The position numbers and the translations under genes were made by a program. Of a stretch of 64,000 bases of DNA, positions 1-10,700 are shown piece after piece; positions within the stretch are counted from its first letter, which is position 1; every line of letters begins with the position of its first letter. Origin of the DNA: an uncultured Draconibacterium sp. (lineage in GTDB: Bacteria > Bacteroidota > Bacteroidia > Bacteroidales > Prolixibacteraceae); contig NZ_OY776414.1 in NCBI RefSeq assembly GCF_963675585.1, positions 1,343,001 through 1,407,000 of the forward strand. Direction: 5' to 3'. A model generated the notes under the pieces. It worked only from the letters and a program-made list of their open reading frames with translations. It searched no databases and was not told where the DNA came from.

Positions 1-1
1 T

Positions 2-2230
2 TCAGCTGATTTATATATCAAAAGTAATTTTGAGTTTACCAATATTCCAAAACTGTATCAGAACAAAATTGAACTGGACGACGGTAAAAAACTAAAGGAT
101 TATTTTAAGGAGAATGTAACTTATGTAATTGAGTCGCAGAATAAAATAACTTACGATTATCCGGACACTTACGACCAGAAAGTGATTAGTAAAAAAACAT
201 CGCTGGTTGGAATAGACGAGCCACCGGTAATGGGTTTAATTACAACAAGTATATACGAAGAACGCCCGTTTCAGGCCATTTCTCCCCTATCTTCGGTTGC
301 ATTAAAACATTATAATTTTCAGTACGAAGGGTATATTACCGTAGGCGATTTTGATGTGTTTAAAATTAAGGTGACACCAAAACGGAAAAGCAACGAGCTA
401 CTGGATGGCTACATGTATATTGTCGACAGGCTTTGGTGTGTGTATAACCTGGATTTGAATTCGAGCTTTGAGTTTTTTAATTTTAGAATAAAGCAGCAAT
501 ACCAGAATTTAGACAACGACAACTGGTTACCCGTTTCGTACAACATAAGCGGAAACATTAGCATGCTGGGTTTACGGGGCAACTTTTATTACGGATCGTC
601 GGTAAAATACGATTCAATCGTAGAAAACTACCAGTCAAAAATTCAGCAGGAGATTGATGCGAACCAAGTTGCTAAAGAGAATGTGGCAGTAAGAGAAAAG
701 AGTGACAAAGAAAAAGAATTAACAAATCAGGTGAATGCTTTAAGTGCCAAAGAAAAACTGAGTAATGCCGATGTAAAGAAAGTATCGAGGCTAAACCGTA
801 AAATTTTAAAAGAGCAGTACCGAGATTCTACAATTGTTGCATCAACGTTCAACAGCTACAATATCGAAGACAAAAAAGATTCGTTACAAAACAACATAGT
901 TTGGGACACAATCAGGGCAATTCCGTTAACTCCGGCCGAAATTCAAAGTTACAGGCTGGCCGATTCAATTGTAGCACTTGAAACCATGGATATTGATTCG
1001 CTGAGTGCGGATGATAAAAAGAAAAAACAACAATCGAAGTTTAACAAACTACTTTTCGGGCATTACGATTTATGCAAAGACTCGTCGATTCGATTGGGAT
1101 ATGACGGATTGATCTCAACTGAAAATTTTGATTTTAATGCTGTTGATGGTTACAAATACAAACAATCGCTTCGTTTTCGAATAAATCCCGACAGCGGAAA
1201 ATACGTGTATATTACCCCTGAATTGGGCTATGCATTTAATCGCAAAGGTTTGTTTGGCTCAGTTGAAACTCAGTTTATTAATGTTCTGGCCGATGGTAAC
1301 AGCTTTGGTTTTAAGGCAGGCAAACAGAGTAACGATTTTAAAAATCAGAACATTGGAATATCTCCTGCTTTAAATGCCATTAGCACCTGGTTTTTTGCAG
1401 AAAACTACATGAAATTGTATGAAACTGGTTTTGTTTATTTTGAAATTACGCAACGGATTAAAAAGGGATTTACGGTGCTCGCCAACGCAAATTACGATCA
1501 TTTTTACCCGCTGGAAAATCATGCGTCGTATTTATGGTCCGACAACAAAGTATTCTCACCAAACATACCAAAAGGTTTAACTGCCACCAGTTCTGCTTTA
1601 CAGGAACAAAAAAGTTTCAGCTATGCGTTGGGTTTTGAATTTAAACAACGTCAGCGAAAACCGTGGCTGGAGGAGTCGCCATTTCTTTTTATTGATGATT
1701 TTTATACGCTTCGTTTAAATTACAAACAAGGTATTACCGGAATTTTCGACTCGGAGTCTGATTTTAACCAGTTGGATCTGAGCTGGCATCAGCAAGCCAA
1801 CATTTCTCAAACTGCGGGTATCGACTGGCATTTAAATGCCGGATATTTCTTCAACAACGACCAAATGCATTTTTCGCAATATCACCATTTTAAAACGGCC
1901 GAAATTCCGGTTTTGCTGAGTTCGTTTACCAATACATTTCAATTGCTGAATGATTATGAATTCAGCACAAACAAAAGCTATATTACGCTTGGAGCCGAAT
2001 ACCGGACGGAATATATTTTGTTGCGCTATTTTTCGTTTATAAACCGAAAAACATGGAGCGAAAGCCTGCATTTTAATTATTTAAGCACTCCTGCATTGGA
2101 AAATTACTGGGAAGCCGGCTACAGTTTAAACAGTTTGTTTTTTGCCGGAAACATTGGTGTTTTCACCGGCTTTAAAGGAGGCGATTTTGAAAGTGTGTCT
2201 GTAAAAGTTTCGATATCGGTTTTTGACTAA
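2..2230 (+). CDS. DUF5686 family outer-membrane protein, 3' part (5' end outside window)
   Basis: The frame is open from base 2 and continues through a GTG at 182, so the gene begins upstream of the window and 182 is not its start. The visible part is about 742 residues. The sequence resembles DUF5686 proteins of Bacteroidota, which usually carry an N-terminal carboxypeptidase-regulatory-like domain (missing here) and a C-terminal beta-barrel. The C-terminal 350 residues alternate aromatic and polar residues and end in hydrophobic and Phe residues (VSISVFD), as expected for an outer-membrane barrel. A charged Lys/Glu-rich stretch with coiled-coil character lies between the conserved segments, around 660-1030. 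The function of the family is unknown. It converges with the acyltransferase gene, leaving a 12 bp gap. Confidence 0.8.
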   Translation, partial: SADLYIKSNFEFTNIPKLYQNKIELDDGKKLKDYFKENVTYVIESQNKITYDYPDTYDQKVISKKTSLVGIDEPPVMGLITTSIYEERPFQAISPLSSVALKHYNFQYEGYITVGDFDVFKIKVTPKRKSNELLDGYMYIVDRLWCVYNLDLNSSFEFFNFRIKQQYQNLDNDNWLPVSYNISGNISMLGLRGNFYYGSSVKYDSIVENYQSKIQQEIDANQVAKENVAVREKSDKEKELTNQVNALSAKEKLSNADVKKVSRLNRKILKEQYRDSTIVASTFNSYNIEDKKDSLQNNIVWDTIRAIPLTPAEIQSYRLADSIVALETMDIDSLSADDKKKKQQSKFNKLLFGHYDLCKDSSIRLGYDGLISTENFDFNAVDGYKYKQSLRFRINPDSGKYVYITPELGYAFNRKGLFGSVETQFINVLADGNSFGFKAGKQSNDFKNQNIGISPALNAISTWFFAENYMKLYETGFVYFEITQRIKKGFTVLANANYDHFYPLENHASYLWSDNKVFSPNIPKGLTATSSALQEQKSFSYALGFEFKQRQRKPWLEESPFLFIDDFYTLRLNYKQGITGIFDSESDFNQLDLSWHQQANISQTAGIDWHLNAGYFFNNDQMHFSQYHHFKTAEIPVLLSSFTNTFQLLNDYEFSTNKSYITLGAEYRTEYILLRYFSFINRKTWSESLHFNYLSTPALENYWEAGYSLNSLFFAGNIGVFTGFKGGDFESVSVKVSISVFD

Positions 2231-2242
2231 TACCGGCTAAAT

Positions 2243-2791
2243 TTAATACTCTGTTGAAAATTTTTCAGGATGTCTACCTTTTATTCCTTTTTCGCGGTAA
2301 AAGTCTTTCATCCGGTTAATGTCTGTTTTGGCATCATCGCTGATCTGAAATTTTTCACCAATTGAGATTTCTTTTCTGCCCCAATCGAAATACCCCAGAT
2401 AAACAGGTATTCCGGTTTCTTTGGCAATTATATGGAATCCGGCTTTCCATTTTAGGGTGTAATCACGCGTACCTTCAGGAGTTAGTGCCAAATGGATGTG
2501 CTCATTTTCGTTTACCAGCTGAATGGTTTGCCGAATAACATTGGCTCCTTTTGATCGGTCGATGGGTAATCCACCCATTTTTCGGATGACAGATCCAAAA
2601 GGCCAGAAGAAAAATTCTTTCTTTACCAGTGTTCTGGCAAAACCGCCTACCGAAGTGTAAAACAACCAGGATATTACAAAATCAAGGGCACTGGTATGAG
2701 GCGCTCCGATAATAATACATTTATTTTCAGGAGCAGCTCCTCCAACCGTTTTCCAGCCCAATATCCGCAATAAAAACTTTGAAAATTTCAT
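2243..2791 (-). CDS. 1-acyl-sn-glycerol-3-phosphate acyltransferase-like protein (PlsC family)
   Basis: A 182-residue acyltransferase of the PlsC/LPLAT superfamily, which transfers acyl groups to lysophospholipids or related acceptors at the membrane. The catalytic HX4D motif is visible as HTSALD (about residues 32-37) and the glycerol-phosphate binding motif as PEGTR (about residues 105-109). It is shorter than classical PlsC (about 240 aa) and lacks an obvious transmembrane anchor, as in the short Bacteroidota paralogues annotated as acyltransferases. Its ATG overlaps the stop of the upstream B3/B4 gene (ATGA), so the two are translationally coupled. The exact substrate cannot be told from the sequence. 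Confidence 0.85.
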   Translation of the reverse strand: MKFSKFLLRILGWKTVGGAAPENKCIIIGAPHTSALDFVISWLFYTSVGGFARTLVKKEFFFWPFGSVIRKMGGLPIDRSKGANVIRQTIQLVNENEHIHLALTPEGTRDYTLKWKAGFHIIAKETGIPVYLGYFDWGRKEISIGEKFQISDDAKTDINRMKDFYREKGIKGRHPEKFSTEY

Positions 2792-3453
2792 TGTCCGCTT
2801 ATCGTTTTTAATTCAATATTTGTTGCCTGTGCATATTCCTTTAACAAGTCAATTGCCATTTGCGTGGCCAAAGATAAAGAAGATGCGCCATAATTTATGA
2901 TAACCATTAAAAATCGTTTCGTATCGTTTGTTACGCATGTTCGCACCGAATCGCTGGTTGGTGTACCAAATGCACCTGTTAGATCGCGGAAAACAGGCAT
3001 AAATTCAATGTTTAATTCTCCTCTCCCGATTCCTTCGTATGGCTCATCACTTCGTCCGATTCCAAATTCCACATGCCCATTTATTTTTTCCGCATCATAA
3101 CCGCCAATTGAAAATCCGCTTGAAATAGAAACCAGATTTAAAAGATCAACGGCATTGTTTACCTGGTAAATTTCCTTTCGTTTTAACACGCGTCTTAAAA
3201 GTGCTTCGGCCGATAATCGATAACGTGCCGGATCTTTCCCACACAGTTTATAGGCTTTCCGCGAGCTGGCAATGCCTGGTAACTGGCTGATTTGTTCCAC
3301 TTTTAATTCGGCATTCAACTCAATAACTTTCTGAAGTATAACATTCCAAAGTTTATCGTTTTTTGTCTCTAAAACAATATCGCATTCAATACACGATAAT
3401 TCGAGCTTGGGAATTAAAGCTGACAAGTTGCTTGCAATCGTTATATTCTGCAT
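2788..3453 (-). CDS. B3/B4 tRNA-binding-domain protein (PheT-like domain)
   Basis: A 221-residue stand-alone B3/B4 domain, the fold found inside the phenylalanyl-tRNA synthetase beta chain. Typical blocks are visible: a central SRKAYKLCGKDPARYR segment, an alternating NAVDLLNLVSI stretch, and a C-terminal region with a conserved GAFGTPTSDS motif. Free-standing B3/B4 proteins are thought to act on tRNA or mis-charged aminoacyl-tRNA, but a defined reaction is not established for this one. The next gene (PlsC-like) starts within its stop codon, so they form a two-gene operon, an odd functional pairing. Confidence 0.75.
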   Translation of the reverse strand: MQNITIASNLSALIPKLELSCIECDIVLETKNDKLWNVILQKVIELNAELKVEQISQLPGIASSRKAYKLCGKDPARYRLSAEALLRRVLKRKEIYQVNNAVDLLNLVSISSGFSIGGYDAEKINGHVEFGIGRSDEPYEGIGRGELNIEFMPVFRDLTGAFGTPTSDSVRTCVTNDTKRFLMVIINYGASSLSLATQMAIDLLKEYAQATNIELKTISGQ

Positions 3454-3547
3454 GTCAAAAAAATATTTTTCTATTTGCGTTTGTTCTTTTTAATATTTTA
3501 TAAAAGTATTACTTTCGTCAGTAAAATTAAACATCAAAACTATTAAA

Positions 3548-5131
3548 ATGAAACAACTAATTCCTATCCTTATTCTATTAATTTTTGCGGGCACATCAAT
3601 GGCTCAGCAAATATCAATTATTCCAAAACCCGCAGAAATGTCGGTTAAATCCGGAAGTTTTTTACTTGACAACAATTGTGTGTTAAACTACGACAATGAA
3701 AACACAGAAGTAAGTCGTATCGCTACTTTTTTTAGTGATTACCTTGCTGAAGTATATGATGTAAAACTTGCCACCGAAGGCTCGGGAAACAAAATCAGCT
3801 TTAAAATAATGAGCCGCTTAAATCTGGGCAAAGAAGGTTATTTGTTAAAAGTGGACAAGAATTCTGTGGTAATTACTGCTTCTGAGCCTAGTGGTTTATT
3901 TTACGGAATGCAGTCCTTGAAACAGCTAATTCCGTATGAAGCATCCAATGCATTATCCATTCCCTGCATTGACATTAAAGACCAGCCTCGTTTTGCCTGG
4001 CGTGGAAATATGTTGGATGTAGGACGCCATTTTTTCCCGGTAAGTTTTATAAAACAGTATCTCGATATTTTGGCCATGTACAAAATAAACACCTTTCACT
4101 GGCATTTAACCGAGGACCAGGGCTGGCGTATCGAAATAAAAAAATATCCTTTGTTAACTGAAATTTCGCATTGGCGTGACGAAACAAGAGTTGGGCATCA
4201 AAGAGATGGAAACGAAATGGACGGAATTGGTTACGGTGGATTTTACACACAAGACCAGTGCCGCGAAATTGTTCGTTATGCGGCTGAACGATACATTACT
4301 GTTGTTCCGGAGATAGAAATGCCGGGCCATTCGAGTGCTGCTTTGGCTGCTTATCCTAATTTGGGATGCACTGGCGGGCCTTACAAAGTTGTTGGCGAAT
4401 GGGGCGTTTTTAAAGATGTGTATTGCGCAGGAAAAGAAGAAACATTTACTTTTTTACAGGATGTTTTAGATGAAGTGATGGACATTTTCCCTTCTGAATT
4501 TATTCATGTAGGTGGCGACGAATGTCCGAAAGATGCATGGGAAGAATGTGAAGCGTGTCAAAAAAGAATAGCTGACGAGGGCTTGAAAAATGAGCATGAA
4601 TTACAAAGCTGGCTGATAACCCGAATGGATCAATACCTGACATCGAAAGGACGCCGACTGATTGGCTGGGACGAAATACTTGAAGGTGGTCTAGCACCAC
4701 AGGCAACAGTAATGAGCTGGCGGGGAATTAAAGGTGGAATTGAAGCGGCCAAACAACACCACGATGTTGTAATGAGCCCAACAACACACATGTACATCGA
4801 TTATTACCAATCGGAAGATAAAAAGAACGAACCACTTGCCATTGGTGGATTTTTGCCTCTTGAAAAAGTGTACAGTTACGAACCCGTTCCGGAAGAATTA
4901 ACAAGTGACGAAGCAAAATACATTTTAGGTGTTCAAACCAACTTGTGGACAGAATACATTGCCACAACTAAAAAGGTGGAATACATGCTTCTTCCGCGCT
5001 TACAGGCAGAAGCGGAAGTAGCCTGGACACCAAAAGAATTAAAGGATTTTGATGATTTTGGAAATCGTTTGAATGAAGATTATAAACGCCTGGAAAATCT
5101 GGGTATTCATTTCAGAAACCACAACAAGTAG
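3548..5131 (+). CDS. beta-N-acetylhexosaminidase, GH20
   Basis: A 527-residue secreted glycoside hydrolase family 20 enzyme, predicted to release terminal N-acetylhexosamine from chitooligosaccharides or glycans. It has an N-terminal signal peptide ending in SMAQ, a GH20b domain (about residues 25-145), then the TIM barrel starting near PRFAWRGNMLDVGRHFF. The catalytic Asp-Glu pair of the GH20 substrate-assisted mechanism is visible in FIHVGGDECPKDAW. Other GH20 signatures are HWHLTEDQGWRIEIKKYP and PEIEMPGHSSAALAAYP. The length matches two-domain GH20 enzymes, with no extra C-terminal binding module. A strong terminator follows 27 bp after the stop. Confidence 0.95.
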   Translation: MKQLIPILILLIFAGTSMAQQISIIPKPAEMSVKSGSFLLDNNCVLNYDNENTEVSRIATFFSDYLAEVYDVKLATEGSGNKISFKIMSRLNLGKEGYLLKVDKNSVVITASEPSGLFYGMQSLKQLIPYEASNALSIPCIDIKDQPRFAWRGNMLDVGRHFFPVSFIKQYLDILAMYKINTFHWHLTEDQGWRIEIKKYPLLTEISHWRDETRVGHQRDGNEMDGIGYGGFYTQDQCREIVRYAAERYITVVPEIEMPGHSSAALAAYPNLGCTGGPYKVVGEWGVFKDVYCAGKEETFTFLQDVLDEVMDIFPSEFIHVGGDECPKDAWEECEACQKRIADEGLKNEHELQSWLITRMDQYLTSKGRRLIGWDEILEGGLAPQATVMSWRGIKGGIEAAKQHHDVVMSPTTHMYIDYYQSEDKKNEPLAIGGFLPLEKVYSYEPVPEELTSDEAKYILGVQTNLWTEYIATTKKVEYMLLPRLQAEAEVAWTPKELKDFDDFGNRLNEDYKRLENLGIHFRNHNK

Positions 5132-5157
5132 TTTAATCATTAACATAGTTTAACCAG

Positions 5158-5190
5158 AAGGGATACAAAAAGTATCCCTTTTTTATTTTC
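5158..5190 (+). terminator. Rho-independent terminator after GH20 gene
   Basis: A perfect 9-bp stem, AAGGGATAC and GTATCCCTT, at 5158-5166/5172-5180 with a 5-nt A loop, followed by a T-rich run. It lies just downstream of the hexosaminidase stop. Confidence 0.85.
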
Positions 5191-5278
5191 AAGGCATACT
5201 TTTTGAATATTCGAACACGGTAAATTACATCAAACAAAAGATAATTTAGTATATTAGTAATGCAATAAATAAAAAACT

Positions 5279-5797
5279 ATGAAGAACTTAATTTTAATCA
5301 CCTTACTGGTTTTTTCGGTTGTATTTGTAAATGCCCAGGACCAGAAAAAGACAAAAAAAGAAAAAAAGGCGGAGCGCGAAGCTCAGGCCATTGAACAAAC
5401 TAAAAAACTCATTGAAGCACAAAGCTGGCAATTTGATGCCAGACAAATGATACCTGCAAAAGGACAAAGCAGAAGTTTAACAACTAGCTACAATGTGGTT
5501 TTAAAAGACAACAAAGTTGATTCATATCTACCCTATTTTGGAACAGCTTATTCTGCTCCTTACGGAGGAACTGAATCACCTATGATCTTTAAATCGGATG
5601 CAGAAAATTACAGCATCACCGATGGGAAAAAAGGAAATAAGATTGTAAAGTTTAATGCCAAAAACAAAAACGACAATGTTATTTACACTTTTACGATTTC
5701 TACCAACGGCTCAACTTCATTGAGCGTTAGCAGTACAAATCGCCAAACCATATCGTATTATGGTACACTTGTTCCGGTGGAAGAAAAAGAGGAATGA
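5279..5797 (+). CDS. DUF4251 domain-containing protein
   Basis: A 172-residue protein with an N-terminal signal peptide (cleavage near VNAQ, residue 20), a Lys/Glu-rich linker (residues 21-45), and a DUF4251 domain from about residue 50. Typical family features are the SWQFDARQMIPAKGQSRSL block, SYLPYFGTAYSAPYGG, and the final beta strand TISYYGTL. DUF4251 proteins are exported beta-rich proteins of Bacteroidota with no known activity. The gene stands alone between two terminators, so it is probably monocistronic. Confidence 0.85.
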   Translation: MKNLILITLLVFSVVFVNAQDQKKTKKEKKAEREAQAIEQTKKLIEAQSWQFDARQMIPAKGQSRSLTTSYNVVLKDNKVDSYLPYFGTAYSAPYGGTESPMIFKSDAENYSITDGKKGNKIVKFNAKNKNDNVIYTFTISTNGSTSLSVSSTNRQTISYYGTLVPVEEKEE

Positions 5798-5810
5798 ATA
5801 AACTTCGGAT

Positions 5811-5853
5811 AAAAAAAGCCGGGAACGTTTGTCTAAATTGTTTCCGGCTTTTT
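5811..5853. terminator. Bidirectional terminator between DUF4251 gene and sfsA
   Basis: A 14-bp stem with one G-T wobble (5813-5826 with 5840-5853) is flanked by an A run on the left and a T run on the right, so it can end transcription from both the + gene and the convergent minus-strand sfsA. Confidence 0.85.
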
Positions 5854-5866
5854 CATGTCTATCCAA

Positions 5867-6559
5867 TTATAATTCAAATGGAAGTTTGCGCGTGAAATCG
5901 ATGGATTGAGGAGTTACTTTTACCTGCATCGGTAGTATTTCAACACCTGCATCAAAAGCTTCCTTTAATGTTTCTGCGTAACCGGGATCGATTTCTTTGG
6001 CCGGGGCAAAAATATTCACATCGCTGCGCTGAATTACATACAACATAACTGCTCTCATTCCTTCTGCTTTAACCTGCATCAATGTTTTCAGATGCTTTCG
6101 CCCCCGCGTGGTTACTGCATCGGGAAATAATGCGTACTTCCCTGCTTTCATCGAAACGTTTTTAACCTCGACAAAACATTTTTCCTGTGCGTTTTCAGCG
6201 TAAATATCAAAACGCGAATCACCAAACTGAACTTCTCTTTTCACCAATGTGTAACCGCTTAATTCGGGTATTATTCCGGACGAAACTGCGTCAAAGGCCA
6301 ATTTATTTGGAACACTTGTATTTATTCCTACCCAGTCGTTGTTAATTTTTATCATCTCCCAGGTAAAGCGGGTTTTTCGTTTCGGATCGTCAACCGGAGT
6401 CAAATACACTTCAGCACCTTCTTCCAAACAACTTTTCATCGATCCGGAATTGGTGCAATGCGCAATCACTTCTGTTCCATTGTCGAGTTTAACGTCGGCC
6501 AAAAATCGTTTGTAACGGCGAATTAAAGTACCATGAACCAGTTGGTTTTCGAAACGCAT
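5867..6559 (-). CDS. sfsA: SfsA family DNA/RNA nuclease-like protein (sugar fermentation stimulation homolog)
   Basis: A 230-residue SfsA homologue of normal family length. The N-terminus carries the conserved RRYKRFLADV and AHCTNSGSM motifs. The middle has the nuclease-like elements DSRFDIYAE and CFVEVKNVSM, with an acidic E-x-K arrangement, followed by the FPDAVTTRGRKHL block. E. coli SfsA was described as affecting maltose metabolism and binding DNA, and the fold resembles PD-(D/E)XK nucleases; its cellular job is unresolved. It starts 12 bp after the tsaD stop and is probably co-transcribed with it. Confidence 0.92.
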   Translation of the reverse strand: MRFENQLVHGTLIRRYKRFLADVKLDNGTEVIAHCTNSGSMKSCLEEGAEVYLTPVDDPKRKTRFTWEMIKINNDWVGINTSVPNKLAFDAVSSGIIPELSGYTLVKREVQFGDSRFDIYAENAQEKCFVEVKNVSMKAGKYALFPDAVTTRGRKHLKTLMQVKAEGMRAVMLYVIQRSDVNIFAPAKEIDPGYAETLKEAFDAGVEILPMQVKVTPQSIDFTRKLPFEL

Positions 6560-6571
6560 AAAACAAACAAT

Positions 6572-7600
6572 TTACAATTGAGTACGAGCAAAAGGAACCG
6601 TATTTTGTCCAATAAATTCCTGTTTTAAATATTTGTAATATCCCGTAATTGCAATCATGGCAGCATTGTCCATGGTATATTCGAATTTCGGTATAATCAA
6701 ATTCCAACCGTATTTCTGAGCATTTTCTTTTAAGGCATTTCTTAAACCCGAATTAGCAGAAACACCGCCTGCAATGGTAATTTCTTTAATCCCGGTTTCT
6801 TTTGCCGCACGTTTTAATTTGCCGAGCAGTATTTCAATAATGGTGTATTGCAACGAAGCGCACAAATCATTTTTATTTTCTTCAATAAAGTTTTCATTCT
6901 CCTTTAAATTATCGCGAAGAAAATAAAGGAAATTGGTTTTTAATCCGCTAAAACTGTAATCCAGTCCGGGGATTCGGGGTTTCGAGAATTCAAATTTTAA
7001 AGGATCACCTTCTTTTGCCAGTTTATCGACGTAAGGACCACCCGGATAAGGCAATCCCATTACTTTGGCACATTTATCAAAGGCTTCACCTGCAGCGTCG
7101 TCAATGGTTTGTCCGATGATTTCCATGTGTAAATGATCGCGAACCACAATAATTTGAGAATTGCCACCTGAAACCAGCAAACACAAAAACGGGAATTTGG
7201 GTGGATTGTATTCCACCTCTTTTTCTTTAATAAACAAAGCAAGTACATGGCCCTGCAAATGGTTTACATCGATTAACGGAATTCCCGAAGCCAGTGAAAA
7301 TCCTTTGGCAAAAGAAGTTCCAACAAGCAAAGACCCCAACAAACCCGGGCCACGGGTAAAAGCAACTGCCGATATTTCATCTTTGTTTATGCCCGCCTTT
7401 TTTATGGCCAAATCAACCACCGGAATAATATTTTGCTGATGTGCCCGCGAAGCTAACTCAGGAACAACGCCGCCATATTCTTCATGAACTTTTTGGCTGG
7501 CAACAACATTCGACATTATCTCGCCGTCGCGAATTATAGCCGCCGAAGTATCGTCGCACGATGACTCTATTCCCAATATCGTAATTCCATTGTCTCTCAT
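6572..7600 (-). CDS. tsaD: tRNA N6-adenosine threonylcarbamoyltransferase TsaD
   Basis: TsaD (Kae1/YgjD family) transfers the threonylcarbamoyl group to A37 of ANN-decoding tRNAs, together with TsaB/TsaE. The N-terminal ITILGIESSCDDTSAA, the metal-binding region VVPELASRAHQQ, the NHLQGH motif and the GGVSANSGLR motif are all present. The frame extends upstream to a TTG at 7633, but the ATG at 7600 gives the canonical N-terminus (342 aa), so it is chosen. The gene is divergent from the tamB-like gene and is followed by sfsA. It is a complete, presumably essential housekeeping gene. Confidence 0.95.
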   Translation of the reverse strand: MRDNGITILGIESSCDDTSAAIIRDGEIMSNVVASQKVHEEYGGVVPELASRAHQQNIIPVVDLAIKKAGINKDEISAVAFTRGPGLLGSLLVGTSFAKGFSLASGIPLIDVNHLQGHVLALFIKEKEVEYNPPKFPFLCLLVSGGNSQIIVVRDHLHMEIIGQTIDDAAGEAFDKCAKVMGLPYPGGPYVDKLAKEGDPLKFEFSKPRIPGLDYSFSGLKTNFLYFLRDNLKENENFIEENKNDLCASLQYTIIEILLGKLKRAAKETGIKEITIAGGVSANSGLRNALKENAQKYGWNLIIPKFEYTMDNAAMIAITGYYKYLKQEFIGQNTVPFARTQL

Positions 7601-7653
7601 ATAAATTATCTTCTTTTTTACGTTACTAAACAAGATAGAAGCAAGCAGGTTTA

Positions 7654-7661
7654 TATATTTG
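7654..7661 (+). promoter_or_regulatory. Bacteroidota-type -7 box for the tamB-like gene
   Basis: TATATTTG matches the TAnnTTTG -7 consensus of Bacteroidota sigma-ABfr promoters. Transcription would start near 7668, about 80 nt before the proposed start. No clear -33 TTTG is seen, so this is a partial match. Confidence 0.4.
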
Positions 7662-7746
7662 CAAAAATGTTTTTAACGATTGGTTACAGAGTAATTTCTT
7701 ATTAAAAACAAGTCGTTAACAAAACGTTACAAACCAGACACTTTTA

Positions 7747-10700
7747 TTGCTTGAAAAAGTTTATGTTCGTTTTTTAAAATGCAAAACTATTAAAAAAGGC
7801 TGGAAAATAACTATTGTCGTGCTAGCAGTGTTAATAACGCTGCTGGGATTAAGCTATTATGCCTTACAAACCAGTTGGGCACAGACTAAAATTACCAAAA
7901 TTGTTGCCGAGCGATTATCAAAACAATTAAACGCCACCATATCTGTTGAAAAAGTTAAAATCGGCTTTTTTAACCGCTTGTACCTGGAAGATGTTTTAAT
8001 TGAAGATCAGAAAAAGGACACACTTTTGTACAGTCAGCTGATTACCGCAAAAATTGACACCATTAAATTTCGGAAACAGCTTCTTTCGATAAACGAACTT
8101 TCTTTTAAAAACAACAAATTAAATGTTTCGCGCGATTCGGCAGATGTGTATAACTTCAGCTTTATTTTAAATTCGTTTAACAAACCTACTAAAAAGGACA
8201 CGCTAAAACGATGGAGAATTGATTGCGATCATTTTAATTTTGGTCAGCTAAACATTGTGTACAACGATGTGGATTTTAAACGTCAAACCCACCTTGCTGT
8301 GCACGATTTAAATATGGAAATCTCAAATTTCCTGAGTGTTCCCGACTCTTTGTCTTTCTATCTTAGCCGGTTAAGTATGAATGATGGCGGCAATTTGTTT
8401 ATGCAAAATGCTGATGCTTACGTAAATATACACGACGGCAAAGTTGCAATTAGCGAGTTTAACTTCAAAAGCAAATTTTCAAGCATTGAAAACAGTGAAG
8501 TGGAGTTGGAATTTTTCGAACAATCCGACTCGGTAAAAGCTCCTTTTGAGATGAAAATCCGGCTCGGAAAATCAAAAATCAATTTTCGTGAAATTGGCGA
8601 ACTTATCCCGTCATTACAAGGAATGAATCAGGAAATTGAGTTGTCGGGTTTAATTTATGGTACACTCAACGATTTAAAGGGAAAAAACCTGTACTTAAAT
8701 ACGGGAACAGAAACCGAAGCTATTTTTGATTTTTATGTAAATGATTTATCGAGTATTGAAAACATGTATTTGTTTTTGGATTTGAAACAATCGGAAACCA
8801 GTTTTAATGATTTAAGTAACATTCGTTTCCCCAATGCAGCAAAATTGAAGTACCTCGAATTTCCGGAAAGTTTTTACAATGCAGGCGTGTTAAAATTCAG
8901 AGGAAATTTTAGTGGCTTTTTAAGCGACTTTGTAACTTTCGGAACACTGGAAAGCGAAATGGGAACCTTAACCACCGATATTATGGTGGCACCCGAAAAA
9001 GACGGAACCATTTATTATCGCGGAAATATTGCCACACGGAATTTTCAGCTGGGACAACTTTTTGAACAGGATTATATAGGAGAACTTACATTTAGCGGCT
9101 CAACCGATGGTAAGTTTAATAAAAGAACAAAAGCTGTATCCGGTATTTTTAAAGGCGATATTGCTCAAATTGATTTAAACAACTACAACTATAAAAACAT
9201 TCAGTTTGATGGTATTTTATTGAACAAGATGTTCGACGGTCTGCTCAGCATAAACGACCCAAATCTTGAATTTAATTTTCTTGGAGAACTGGATTTAAAC
9301 CAGAAAATTCCCCGTTTCGATTTCAACCTCGACCTGAAACGCGCAGTACCTTATAAACTGAATCTGGGGTCCAATTTTCCGGCAGCAGAATTTTCGTTTA
9401 AAATGAATGCCAACTTTGAAGGCGATAAAATAGACAACCTGGATGGAGCAATTATTGTAAAAGAAGGTTATTACAAAAACAGAAACGGAAGAATGGATTT
9501 GCGTGGAATGGAATTAAAAACCGTTCCTGGCGAGAACCAGAGTTCGCTGTTTTTTACCTCCGACTTTTTTGATCTCTCCATATTAGGGAAGTACAATTTT
9601 AAATCCATTGTAAATTCATTTCAGAAAATAGTAAGTTATTATATCCCATCTTCAGGATACGAAATTTCGGAAAATGCAGGTTCAAATATTTTTGACTTTC
9701 AATTAAATGTAAAAGAGATAAATGAGTTGTCGAAAATTTTTGTGCCAAGTATGGAGTTTGAAACTCCATTCCTGCTTTACGGAAAGATTGATACCGACAA
9801 TAACGATCTGCAATTTAACGGAAGTATTCCGGGTATGAAGTACAAAAATTTATGGGCCCGTAATATTTTCATCGGAAACCAGGGATCGGCTGCGGAATAT
9901 TCATCTAAACTAAGAATTGGCGAGTTGTTTAACCGCAGTGGTTTAAGCTTGTATAACTTCACCGTGAGTTCCAAAGTCAAAAATGATTTATTAACGAATT
10001 CAATTAGCTGGAGTAATTTCGACGAGTTAACCTACAGCGGATCGTTAAAAACACAAACACGCTTTTTCCACAACGACTCTACCGATCAGAAATACATCGA
10101 AGTGAAAGGAATGCCTTCGCAAATATACATTGCCGATACGCTTTGGGCCATTGCTCCCTACTCCGCCATAATCGATTCTGCGTCTTTCGAAATTCGTAAT
10201 TTTAGCATTCGCCACAACAACCAAATGTTTTCGGCCAACGGAAAAATTATTGAAGGGAAAACAGATCAACTGAACATTGTGTTGCAAAACATTAATTTAG
10301 GACATCTTGACAAGTACTTTAACCGTGAAATAAGGCTGGAAGGTATTGCCAATGGCCGCTTTGGGATTTCGAATAATTTTGATGAGCCCGCTATTTTATC
10401 CGATCTAAAAATTGATAACCTTCGTTACAAAAACCAATTCATGGGTAACATTTCGCTCAATAGCGAGTGGAACCGCGAACGTTCCACAATTGATTCGGAA
10501 GTAAAAATCACACGAAATAACAGAACGAGTTTTAACGCCACCGGTTATTACAAACCATCATCGGGTGAGTTAAATTTCGACACCGAACTGGATAGTGTTT
10601 CGTTGTTAATACTCGATGCGTTTATGCAGCGAAACTTCTCCGATATTCATGGTCGTGGAAGCGGCAAAGTGAATATTGGAGGAACGTTTGATAAAATTAA

